Below, piece by piece: positions 40,597 through 50,080 of a DNA stretch of 64,000 nt; the stretch's first letter is position 1, and the number at the start of each line of letters is the position of its first letter. Position numbers and translations under genes: made by a program. The stretch lies in the NCBI RefSeq assembly GCF_000517545.1, contig NZ_BAIV01000030.1, positions 1 through 64,000 on the forward strand, read 5' to 3'. The notes under the pieces are model-generated. The model did no database searches, was not told the origin of the DNA, and saw only the letters and a list, made by a program, of their open reading frames with translations. Source of the stretch: Bacteroides reticulotermitis JCM 10512 (GTDB lineage: Bacteria; Bacteroidota; Bacteroidia; Bacteroidales; Bacteroidaceae).

Positions 40597-41655
40597 ATGA
40601 AGAAGATTGCTTTTATCACAGCGCTAATGACCGTCACATTGGCGGCTTGTGCCCAGCTCCCCACATTTACCAACACGGGGAATCCCCTAGTTAAAGACAA
40701 GTTTACCGCTGACCCTGCTCCGCTGGTGCATGACGGTACTCTCTACCTCTATGTAGGTCACGACGAGTACTATGAAGGGCAGGACACCGCCAGCGGCGGC
40801 AAGGAATTCAACATCACTGAATGGTTGTGCTACTCCACCCGCGATATGCAGACGTGGACGGACCACGGCGCAGTGCTCCGTCCGACCGACTTCAGCTGGG
40901 GCGTGGGCGAAGCGTGGGCCGCACAAGTGGTGGAGCGTAACGGCAAGTTCTACTATTATGTCACTGCCCTTGCCGGCGAACCGTGGAACAGCCGCGGGGT
41001 AGGTGTGGCAGTGTCCGACAGTCCCACAGGTCCCTTTACTGACCCGCTCGGCAAGCCATTGGTATCCGACGACATGACCGATAACGGCGCTCGTGGCTGG
41101 TGGAACGATATCGACCCCACCGCTCTGATTGACGACAATGGTCAGGCATGGCTCTGTTGGGGCAATGGTACGTGTTTCCTTGCCAAGTTGAAACCCAACA
41201 TGATTGAACTTGACGGTGAAATACGCACCATTGATCTGCCCCGCTATGTCGAAGGTCCGTGGCTCTCCAAGCGCAACGGTACTTACTACCTCACCTACGC
41301 ATCGTTTGGCGAAGGCCGGGAAAATATCGCCTATGCCACAGCCCCCAGCATGGAAGGTCCGTGGACACCGCAGGGTGAACTTACCGGTATGGCTGAAAAC
41401 AGCTTTACCATCCACCCGGGAATCGCTGACTTCAACGGTAAGAGCTACCTATTCTACCATAATGCGACACTAACCATTGATGGACATCAAGGTGCTATTG
41501 GCCGGCGTAGCGTCTGCGTCGACGAGCTCCGCTACAATCCCGACGGCACCATGCAGCATGTCCGGCAGACTACTCAGGCGTATCGACAAGCCGTGAAAAA
41601 TAAAAATGATAGCGTCCTGCCATACCCTGTAGCGCAAGACGAAGGTGTCTCATAG
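40597..41655 (+). CDS. Glycoside hydrolase family 43, secreted
   Basis: 352 residues with a signal peptide (TALMTVTLAACAQ; the Cys may be lipidated). Five-bladed propeller GH43: base Asp in FTADPAPLV, pKa-modulating Asp in NDIDPTALIDDNG and acid Glu in YVEGPWLSKR. The closest types are arabinofuranosidases or beta-xylosidases acting on arabinoxylan. I start at 40597 since the upstream extension lacks a signal. Ends at a bidirectional terminator. Confidence 0.9.
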   Translation: MKKIAFITALMTVTLAACAQLPTFTNTGNPLVKDKFTADPAPLVHDGTLYLYVGHDEYYEGQDTASGGKEFNITEWLCYSTRDMQTWTDHGAVLRPTDFSWGVGEAWAAQVVERNGKFYYYVTALAGEPWNSRGVGVAVSDSPTGPFTDPLGKPLVSDDMTDNGARGWWNDIDPTALIDDNGQAWLCWGNGTCFLAKLKPNMIELDGEIRTIDLPRYVEGPWLSKRNGTYYLTYASFGEGRENIAYATAPSMEGPWTPQGELTGMAENSFTIHPGIADFNGKSYLFYHNATLTIDGHQGAIGRRSVCVDELRYNPDGTMQHVRQTTQAYRQAVKNKNDSVLPYPVAQDEGVS

Positions 41656-41656
41656 T

Positions 41657-41693
41657 AAACGCCGCTAAACTAGACCTAGTTTAGCGGGCGTTT
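41657..41693. terminator. Bidirectional terminator between the two arms of the PUL
   Basis: Near-perfect 17-bp hairpin (AAACGCCGCTAAACTA with TAGTTTAGCGGGCGTTT) with a 4-nt loop, filling the 41-nt gap between the convergent GH43 and GH9 stop codons. Confidence 0.9.
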
Positions 41694-41696
41694 ATA

Positions 41697-44219
41697 TTAC
41701 TGTGTCATTTGGTTGACGGCCACCACATAGAGGATATAAGCAGCGGCAATGTCGATGACATATTCGTTTTCGCTCCAGATGAAAGGATAGTCGTTGCGGT
41801 TTTCTGGTAAGTCGGGCTTGAGCAGCCGTATGCCAGGGACGACGCCCCCCGCGATGAACGAAAAGTCGGCCCGGTTGTTACCGTAGGCCACGCGCTTGTT
41901 GTATGCTCCCACGCCCGAGACGAACGAAATATCCGAGTCGGCGTGGGTGCCATAGAGATAGCTCAGTCCTGCGAAGACGTATTTTGTGTCCACCAACGCG
42001 GGGTAGTGCTTGTGCAGCAGGCATGCGGCAGTGGCCTGCGAGATGATAAGGCTATTGCCCGCCCAACTGTGGCGGCTGACAGCGACGCCGAACGGCGTGG
42101 AGCGGGAGGCAGGCTCGAGCACATTGTGTACCCAGTCGCGTACATAGGGTTCGAGCTTGTCTCGAAAGTCGTTGCCTAGGTGTGGATCATAGAGGCCAGT
42201 ACCGGGGCGTTGAAGGAGAAGGCAGAGAGCATGTTGGGCAGTGTCTCGTCGAGATGGGCACGGTAGGTGGCATCGCCCGTGGCACGCCACAGTTCGTAAG
42301 CAGCGCGGGCTTCAAGGGTCGTCATGTATCCGGCGACAAAGGGTTCTTTGTCCTCGATGGGATGCTGTTGCCAGTCGTCGAAGAGCTTTCTTGCCGACGC
42401 AAGGCATTCAGCAGCGAGGGCATCGTTATAGCCCCTCAAGGTGCGTGCGGCGGCGGCCAGTGCGGTAACGGAACCGTAGTCGAGGTGGGCGGATCGTGTG
42501 GTGAAGGCAAAACGATCGTCGAAGTCCTTACTGTTATGGTTGTAGGGCCGTTCGCCGGAGCGGGGGTGGTAAGTCTGTGCCTCAGGTTGCCCGGTATAGT
42601 TGCGGTTGTTGGTTTTATTCGCCGCGTCGCCTAGGTGGCGGTACTGCCAGAGGTGAGACTCGTTGATGCCTTGTAGGGCATAGCCCACGGCCTTCACCTG
42701 TGCCACTAACTGTAGGGCACCGTGCTCGATCTGCTGCAATACATCGGGCTTGCCGTCGGTAGGTGGATCTCGACGTAGCGATTCGCCTGGTCGATAAGCG
42801 TCTCGTCACGTGCCACATCGAACTCCTCCCAGAGCTGCACCAGAGCGTTGATCACGGCTTGCTGCGAGGGTGTTTGGATATCGAAGTCGCCAGCGTCGAA
42901 CCACCCGCCGACGTTTAGTCCGGGGATGTGTTCAAGCGGCTTGTACTTGTTGCCGGTGACCGGGCCTTGCCGCCAACCGTCCCAGTGCGAATAGTTGACG
43001 GGTGCCTGGAGCGCATCATCGAGGTGAGGTGCCCCGTGCCAGACGCGATATGCCTCGCGGACGAACATATGATCCATCTGCACGGGCAGGAAGACGTCGA
43101 GCGTATTGTGCCATGCGCGTTGGTAGACGTCGTCCGCTATGGGAAATGCCAGCGTGGTCTGCTTGCCGTAGGATAACTTGTAGACGCCCGGCTTGGTGAC
43201 GGATGAGAAGTCGAACGTGACGTAGTCGTAGCGTTGCCAGCGCCCCCACTCTTTGGGCTTGGTGGTGAGTACTTCGGTCGTTGATCCGTCATCGTTTACC
43301 CGCAGCAAGGAAGCATTGGGGCGGGATTTATCATTTTTGTCGAGTTCGATGACTGCGAGCTTTGGCTGTATCGGAAGGTAGCCTGTCTGCGAGTGTCCGA
43401 TGTTGGGTTTACGTACCCAGCCAGGTATCGTATTCGCAGTGATGAACCATTCGACTAGCTTGCCTGATTTGCCGGCGGGGAGCAGGTACGCAGCACGAAC
43501 CAGCCGTTTTGGGCCTTATTGCGTCCATCGTAGAACATGAGGTCTTCGCCCGAGGTGGTTACTGTGATGTGTCGCTCGGGGTCGTCGGGAGCTATGCTAA
43601 ACCGCTTTCCAGTAGCAATGGGCAGGGGTTCGGTCTCGCCGGTGGAGAGAGTTGTCATCTGGCCATCTGGGTACTGTGGTATCTCGCCGATGCGTTCGTC
43701 CATGACCCAAGTGCGGCCAAAGTAGGGCATAGGGGTGAATTCGAGGTTTAGCCCAGCCGTACCTGCGAGTGCGGAGGGCACGGGTTGGTCGGTCCATACG
43801 CTGATGGAAAAGCCTCCTTCGACTGTACGCCCTTGTATCTGGTAGGTGAACTGCGGGTCGTCGTACTTGAGTTGTGCGATGATGAGGTTGCTGTCACGCT
43901 CCACCCGTCTTTCGACTAGCGTGGGGTGCAGGTCCCATTGTCCGGGAGTAGGATTCAGGCGCACGTCACCGTTCGTAGCTGTGCGTAGGCCGTGGTGCAC
44001 GATCTCGACTCCGGCCATTTTTGAATCATCAAACATGCCGTCGTACGAGTTGCTGAACACGAGGATGTTCAGCCCGGGAGCCTCGAAGTAGTTCGAGTCG
44101 TTCAGTGCCAGCAGCGCCGGACCGGATTCTGCGAGTTTGCTCTGACATGTAGTGAGGAGGAAGCAGATTGCCGCTCCTGTCAGGCTCCGGAGGATAGATG
44201 TGGATTTACTTTTTGCCAT
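41697..44219 (-). CDS. Glycoside hydrolase family 9 with N-terminal beta-sandwich (frameshifted three times)
   Basis: About 841 residues when repaired. A lipobox (LLTTC) is followed by an unassigned beta-rich domain (to about 350), an Ig-like cellulase N-terminal domain, and an (alpha/alpha)6 barrel with GGWFDAGDFDI holding the GH9 catalytic Asp pair and WSENEYVIDIAAAYI near the C-terminus holding the acid Glu. Family members are endo-beta-1,4-glucanases or related. Breaks at 43477-43480, 42758-42759 and 42194-42195 are each repaired by one base (C on the coding strand) and the product becomes continuous. The annotated start is 44219 because the extension to 44294 is not signal-like. Confidence 0.82.
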
Positions 44220-44224
44220 GGTAT

Positions 44225-45091
44225 TTAATTGATGATGTTTTTGATGGTCGCAGCGAGCTGTTTGGGGTTGTCCTGGGCAGGCTGGAGGTTCCATATTACG
44301 GTGTATGATAGCGATTCTCCGGGTGCAAGCTTAGTGTAGGCTCCCTGATTCTCGATTTCGATGAAGGTTTTCCCACGATTGACGTATACTTGGATCTCGG
44401 CCTCGTTGGGCGCGGCCTGGCCGGCGTTGAGATCGGGAAACTGTTTGACGAAGAGCAGGTTGTCTGCCGTGAGATAGGCCAGCCACCCGTGTCCGTCAGC
44501 ATTCACTTTGCGATTATTGTCGCGTACGTCGGTTCGGTACCATGCGAGATCATGCTTGGCGGTGAAGGCGATCAGATCGGTGGGTGAGATGGATTCGGTG
44601 GGGGTATCGAAGAAGATCAGGCCTTCGTTGGGGACGCGGGTTATTTCCCACGGAGCCACACGACGGGTCTCGGCGGACTCGTTCGTGATGATGTAGGTGA
44701 TAGCGATGCCCCGGGTTTCGGGTCGGAACTCCTTGCGGATGCGGTAGTAGTGCTTCGGAGAGAGGTGACTGGTCATGACCAGTACCCGGTCGGACCGCTC
44801 CACGGTGTAGGGCATCTTATCGTACTCGGGCACGGGGGGCCAATTCCATTCGCTTTGGGGGCTGGTCCAGAAGGTGCTACCGAATGATTCGGGGAAGGTG
44901 GACTGCGACACAACCTCCCGGTCACCGTGCCGGAAAGATAAGATTCTGCCGCCCATGGCGCCGTCGACGGTCATGGTGACCGGTCCCGTTTCAAGCTGGT
45001 ACTTTCCTCCCTCAAGGGAGCGAATGACGGGCTCGGTAGCCTGTACTGCCACAACGCCAAATAGCATAAGCAATGTGATCAGATTCTTCAT
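44225..45091 (-). CDS. DUF4380 secreted protein
   Basis: 288 residues with a signal peptide (KNLITLLMLFGVVAVQA). The beta-rich body (DGAMGGRILSFRHGDREVVSQ and GLIFFDTPT) resembles DUF4380, a galactose-mutarotase-like sandwich found in carbohydrate loci. It could bind or epimerise sugars, but no catalytic residues can be assigned. Five nt before the GH9 gene, so co-translated. Confidence 0.72.
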   Translation of the reverse strand: MKNLITLLMLFGVVAVQATEPVIRSLEGGKYQLETGPVTMTVDGAMGGRILSFRHGDREVVSQSTFPESFGSTFWTSPQSEWNWPPVPEYDKMPYTVERSDRVLVMTSHLSPKHYYRIRKEFRPETRGIAITYIITNESAETRRVAPWEITRVPNEGLIFFDTPTESISPTDLIAFTAKHDLAWYRTDVRDNNRKVNADGHGWLAYLTADNLLFVKQFPDLNAGQAAPNEAEIQVYVNRGKTFIEIENQGAYTKLAPGESLSYTVIWNLQPAQDNPKQLAATIKNIIN

Positions 45092-45185
45092 ATTCAGATC
45101 TATTAATGGTGAATAATGTGTGGAGGAGTCAACGGGAGGGGTTTAGACCAATCAAACCGATTGGTCCAAACCCTTTTCTAAGGAA

Positions 45186-46514
45186 TCATCGGAACTGTAC
45201 CCAGTCAACTTCAATGGGACCGCCATTGGCGAGGGTGAGGCTCAGGCTATGTATGCCCGTGGGGACATTGCGCACAGGGACTGTAACAGTACCGGTGGTT
45301 CGTACGATGATCTCGCCCACCGTTTTATCGTTCACTTTCACCAGCAACTTACCTTTCCCTTCGAGTATCCGTGCCGAAACCGAGGTCAGTCCGGCTCCGA
45401 AATCAACGTCATCGTAACGGACATAAGCATCTTTTGCATGCAGTACAGTCTTCCAGCCTGCAAAATAATCGGTCGTATCAATGTAGGCAATAGCCGCGCC
45501 CTTCTTGCTCAGTTCCGAGTAGCGGTCGAGCTGAATTTCACCGGTTGCAGGCGTAATGCCCACCCCACGTAGGTCGGTGTGACCTTACGTATGGTGCCGT
45601 CGTCATTGAAGTGGATTTTGTCTATGCGAGCGGAACGGTTCTTGTCGAACTGGGGCGAGTAATCGTTGTGGTGATAGAACAGATACCATTCGCCTTTGTA
45701 TTCCACGATGGAATGGTGGTTTGTCCAGCACTTCGTGGGTGACTGATCCATAATCAGACCTTTATATTCAAATGGACCGAGCGGACTGTCGCCCATGGCA
45801 TATGAGAGGTTTTCGGTCTCCCCTTCCACGGGCACCCACGTAGGTGAAGTAGTACTTTCCCTTGCGCTTGAATACGAAAGGGCCCTCTTTCAGGGATCCG
45901 TCCGGCAGGTTCCCTATCGCAACTGGTTCGGAGTCGATCTGGAGCATGTTTGGCTTAAGTCGCGCGCCATGCATTCCACGTCCCGACCAGTACAGGTAAG
46001 CCTGTCCATCGTCGTCGATAAGCGTGCAGGGATCGATGCCGTAGACACCCTTGATGGGCTCGGTCATCGGTACGAATCCCCCGTCGGGGCGGTCGGATAC
46101 AGCCACCCCTATCATCATACCGAATCTGCGGGTTATTGAGTCAGGCTTTACCATGGCAGGGAAGTAGAGGTAATACATGCCGTCGCGATACGTGCAGTCG
46201 GGCGCCCACATGGAGTAGGAGTCGGCATTCACCCACGGTACCTGCTGTTGCGAGAGGATAACGCCGTGATCGGTCCAGTCGGTCAGGTTTTCGGATGAAA
46301 ACACATGATAATCCTCCATGCAAAACCAGTCTTTGCGGAGATTGGGCTTGTCGGCGGGTGCCTGAATGTCATGCGAGGGATAGACATACATCTTTCCGTT
46401 GAATACTCTTGCCGTGGGGTCGGCCGTGAATTGTCCTTTGATAAAAGGATTTTGTGCAGATGCAGCAATGGTGAGCAGCATTGCAAAGGCTAATGATAAA
46501 TATTTAGTGGTCAT
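45186..46514 (-). CDS. GH43 with C-terminal CBM6 (frameshifted twice)
   Basis: About 442 residues when repaired. Signal peptide, then a GH43 propeller with base Asp in FTADPTARV, Asp in YGIDPCTLIDDDG and acid Glu in LKEGPFVFK, and from about residue 320 a CBM6 (YFAGWKTV and ending IEVDWVQFR) that binds xylan. This architecture is usual for arabinoxylan arabinofuranohydrolases and xylosidases. Breaks: 45835-45837 looks like one extra base (GGG for GG on the coding strand, joining YFTYVVPVEG), and 45563-45566 lacks one (TYVGVGITPATG). The start at 46514 overlaps the previous stop codon. Confidence 0.85.
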
Positions 46515-47967
46515 GGAAATTCCATTTAGAGTTATCACTGTTAATATCGAATGCGGCAAGTGTGGGAGTGCTGTCCCCTATGGACACCAGCGCCAGTTTT
46601 CTGTCGGTACCGGGTACCTTCTTGGGCATGATCCGGTAGGTTCCGTCCGTCAACTGATCAATTCTCCAGAGCTGTTCGGGTGCTCCGGTAAACTCGGGGA
46701 TTGTCACGACTTCAGCATCCGCTGTGGCAGCCAACGCACGTTTGGTCCCTTCGATCACAATCTTATAATAAGGCGCTCCGAGATATCCACCGGCATCGGC
46801 TACGGCGGTAATGGTCCACTTCTGATGCGGACGGAACATGTAGTCGCCGATACGTACATTAATATCTCCTTTCGGCCATGTACCTATTACATCGTCCAAT
46901 GTCTGCGACTTCAAAGGTTCGACGGGCTTGTCGTTTTTCTCCCAGAAGCGAGATATATTATGCTGCATGCGGACAAAGTCAACCGAAAGCTCAAGGGCGT
47001 AGCCTCTACGTTCGGACTTGATTTCATATGTACCCTCCTTAAAAGCTTCCCCGGCTACGGGCCAACCGTTTTTCCACAGGAGCGGACGTATGGCGAGCAC
47101 GCTGCGGCCGCCCCGGTCGAAGTCGGCCTCGTAATGGTAGGACATCTTCTCCACTCCATCCTCCTCGATGAAGCGTCCGAAGTGTCCGGGGCCAGTCTTG
47201 CGGTCACCCGCGGCAATGACCATCTTGCCACCGCCTTCCAACATGTCCCGCCCTACATTGTCAATGTAGGGGCCGGTTACCTTTTGCGAGCGCCCTACCA
47301 CGATGTTATAGGTGGAATTCGGACCGTCACAGCAAGTGCCGTGCGTGCCCAAGAGGTAATACCAGCCGTCACGATACATCAGGGTTGTGGCTTCGCAGTC
47401 TATGGCGACGTTAATCTCTTTGTTGCCTTCCACGCGCTTGCCTGTTTGGGGGTCAAGCTCCACAATCCGGATAAAACCGAAATACGTACCGTAGGATAAC
47501 CACAGACGTCCATCCGTGGGGTCGAGCAGCAGCCCGGCATCAATGGCGTCGCAGTCTTCATCGTCAAGGGAGCGCGCCACTTCGATGGGTTCGCTGTAGG
47601 CGAAATCGGGGGAATTGGGATCCAGTGTTTTGTTCCACATGGTCAGTACTTTGCCCGCGTGTCCGCCGCCTAGACCGCCGCCTGTGGCGCTGTAGGCAAT
47701 CAGGTAGCGGTCACCTATTTTCACAACGTCGGGGGCAGCGCCTCCTCCGGGACGCTCTGCGCCGCTGTTCCACGTCCAGCCGTCGGTTGAAATCAGTCCG
47801 CCTCCACCCGTACCGAAGGTATAGTATTTCCCCCCACACTCGGCTATGGTCGAGGGGTCGTGGATATAAGGTTCACCGGTTTGTGCGGACACTGTGCTGG
47901 ATGTTCCTGCGCAGATGAGGGCCGCCACGCCCAACAGTATGGTCTTTACTTTCTTCTTCATGGTCAT
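46504..47967 (-). CDS. GH43, endo-arabinanase-like, with ricin-type C-terminal domain
   Basis: 487 residues, intact. Signal peptide (KTILLGVAALICAGTSSTVSA), then GH43 propeller with base Asp in YIHDPSTIAE, Asp in CDAIDAGLLLDP and acid Glu in AIDCEATTLMYRDGWYYLL. This layout fits the subfamilies containing endo-1,5-alpha-L-arabinanases. The last 150 residues have EQLWRIDQLTDGTYRI, a beta-trefoil (ricin B)-like signature that would bind sugar. The start codon overlaps the stop of the preceding gene by 4 nt. Confidence 0.83.
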   Translation of the reverse strand: MTMKKKVKTILLGVAALICAGTSSTVSAQTGEPYIHDPSTIAECGGKYYTFGTGGGGLISTDGWTWNSGAERPGGGAAPDVVKIGDRYLIAYSATGGGLGGGHAGKVLTMWNKTLDPNSPDFAYSEPIEVARSLDDEDCDAIDAGLLLDPTDGRLWLSYGTYFGFIRIVELDPQTGKRVEGNKEINVAIDCEATTLMYRDGWYYLLGTHGTCCDGPNSTYNIVVGRSQKVTGPYIDNVGRDMLEGGGKMVIAAGDRKTGPGHFGRFIEEDGVEKMSYHYEADFDRGGRSVLAIRPLLWKNGWPVAGEAFKEGTYEIKSERRGYALELSVDFVRMQHNISRFWEKNDKPVEPLKSQTLDDVIGTWPKGDINVRIGDYMFRPHQKWTITAVADAGGYLGAPYYKIVIEGTKRALAATADAEVVTIPEFTGAPEQLWRIDQLTDGTYRIMPKKVPGTDRKLALVSIGDSTPTLAAFDINSDNSKWNFHDH

Positions 47968-48716
47968 TGATGCGTGATGATTGTAATGTTCTTGACTGGC
48001 GTTCCGTCTTCATGGAGGAAGCGGACGCAGAAATCGCTCATGCCAGGCCCGTTGATGATGGCTCCGCGCAGGATGTTCCGGCCTTTCTTCAGCGTGAGCC
48101 GTCGTGACTGTCCGTCGTCCACTACCATGCGGCGGTCGCCGGACAGCAGTAGGACTTGCTCGCCGTTGAGCCACCAGGTGGATGCAGAGTTGGAGCCTGC
48201 CGAGAGGCGAACCTCACTGATTTCTTCGGGGCAGTCGATGATGGTGACCGCCCAAAAAAGCACACCGTATACGGGCTTTTTTAGTGCAGCGGCAAGCCGG
48301 TAGAGCTTCACGTTATAGAGCTTGCTGTCCAGTGCGTGCCACGTCAGCCGCTGCTTGCCCACTTTCACTTTCTCGCCGTCTTGGGGCAGTACAGTAAACT
48401 GGTTGTGGAAGTACAGCGTGTCGAATGCCTGACGTAGGTAGCTGTCGGTAAAGATGGTATTTGTGCGGTTAGGCTTTTCGATGGGTTCCAACAGCAGCCA
48501 GCGCCTGATGAAGCCTTTGTCGTCAGGCATAACTGCGCCTGGCGAGGCCTGGCTGAAGTAGTCGGCAAGGAACGTCGGCGTCTGTATTTTATACGCCTGC
48601 CTTGGGGGGAATCCCCCGGAAAGCGGGTTCGCACCGGTTTGCTGTGCCGCCGCGGGGAGGCACAGCATCAGTGCGAGACATGCTTCCAACCCTTTCTTTC
48701 GGTTGAATATCTTCAT
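47964..48716 (-). CDS. Secreted protein of unknown function in the PUL operon
   Basis: 250 residues with a signal peptide (ALMLCLPAAAQ). Beta-rich, with WWLNGEQVLLL and GRNILRGAIINGPG, which suggest a jelly-roll sugar-binding fold like those attached to some glycosidases or esterases. No catalytic motif seen. It lies between CE1 and GH43 and overlaps the next gene by 4 nt, so it belongs to the operon. Possible role: binding the glycan for the esterase upstream. That is inference. Confidence 0.6.
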   Translation of the reverse strand: MKIFNRKKGLEACLALMLCLPAAAQQTGANPLSGGFPPRQAYKIQTPTFLADYFSQASPGAVMPDDKGFIRRWLLLEPIEKPNRTNTIFTDSYLRQAFDTLYFHNQFTVLPQDGEKVKVGKQRLTWHALDSKLYNVKLYRLAAALKKPVYGVLFWAVTIIDCPEEISEVRLSAGSNSASTWWLNGEQVLLLSGDRRMVVDDGQSRRLTLKKGRNILRGAIINGPGMSDFCVRFLHEDGTPVKNITIITHQ

Positions 48717-48737
48717 TTCTATGACTTTTATGCTGTT

Positions 48738-49897
48738 TTACTTCTTTGCGTTGAACAACAGCGGTACGAACTCCTTGAGACAGCGTCGCCAGGTGAGAAA
48801 CTCGTGGGCGGTGCCGGGGCTCTCGTAGTAAATGTTGTTGATGCCGGCAGCTTTCAGCCCGTCGCTCAGCGCCTTGGTACGTTCGGGATTCTCCATGGCT
48901 CCGATGCCGAGGAAGAAGGCGTGTACCCGGTTGTTGAACGCCTTGCGGTCTTTGAATACGCCTCCGTAGGTGGTGTCGATGCTCTTCAGGTCGATGCTGC
49001 CTGCCCCGCTGAATCCGCCTATCCAGCAAACTTGTCGAGGTTGTTCAGCGTGGTGTTGAACGTCAGCAGCCCGCCCCACGAAAGCCCTGCCATAGCGCGA
49101 TTCTCGCGATCGGTCAGTGTGCGGAAATTGCTTTCGATATGAGGGATGATCTCCTTCACGAGGATGTCGGGGAACTGTCCGCCGAAGCGCTCCATCGCGT
49201 TCTCACGTGTCTCACCCGGTAGGAGGTAGAACGACTCAATGTTACCGTTGTCCATGACCACGATCATCGGTTTCGCCTTTCCTTCGGCAATGAGGTTATC
49301 CATGATAAAATTCATCTTACCCTGATTCGCCCAGCTAGTCTCGTTCTCTCCCATTCCGTGTTGCAGGTAGAGAACAGGATATTTCTTTGAGGGGTTTTTG
49401 TCATATTCCGCGGGGGTATAGACGATGGCACGGCGCCACTCTTTGCGGATATTGGAGTAATACAAACTTTGGGTGATCAATCCGTGAGGTACATTCTTTA
49501 TGGAATAATAGTCCACACCCTTTTCCGGAATTTCCACGCCGCTTACCCACCGGCCCATGCCGAAGAACGGCTTGCCGTCGGGATCGGCTGTGCTCACGCC
49601 GTCCACAATGATCTGGTAGTAGTGGAAGCCCTCCACTTCAGGTTCTTTGGACACGAGCGTCCAGTAACCGTCCGCTTCTTTGGTCATTTCGCCGCGGAAA
49701 CTGATCTCCACCTTTTGGGCATTGGGAGCATGTACGCGGAAATACGCGCGGTTATCCTTGCCGATGCGCGGCCATTCCGCACCGTTGATGTTGTGCTCAT
49801 TGCGGACAGTCCCCTCAGGGAAATTCTGTTGTTGTGCGTTCACCGTTAGCGGCAATGCCAACAGGGAAGAAAAAACAAGTTTCAATACACTTTTCAT
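48738..49897 (-). CDS. CE1-family esterase with CBM48-like domain (frameshifted once)
   Basis: About 386 residues when repaired. Signal peptide, CBM48-like sandwich (about 25-135) and CE1 hydrolase with nucleophile Ser in AGLSWGG and His in GTAHEFLTW; the Asp is probably in the region after GIGAMENP. Members are feruloyl or acetyl-xylan esterases. The break at 49025 is repaired by one T on the coding strand, giving DKFAWIGGFSGAG. It resembles the second half of the CE6-CE1 protein at 38424, so the locus has two related CE1 domains. Confidence 0.85.
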
Positions 49898-50080
49898 AAT
49901 TTATATTATTAAAATTAAACGGATATACTTTAAAATCGAAATATCTACACCCATCCTGCGAAGGTGCGTTTGCACGCCTGTCCGGACGCGGTGTAGATAC
50001 TCACTCCTATAATAACTAACCTATTGCGATCAATTTGTGCTGTTCGGTTTTATAATCGGGTTGGCGTTTCACTCTTGTGT

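Noticed and set aside
40687..41415. 242-residue frame antisense to the plus-strand GH43
   Set aside because: Shadow of a GC-rich gene with clear GH43 catalytic residues on the other strand.
41697..44219. Three separate small genes in place of one GH9
   Set aside because: The frames join with one-base corrections into one protein of sensible domain order, and only the first piece has a signal peptide.
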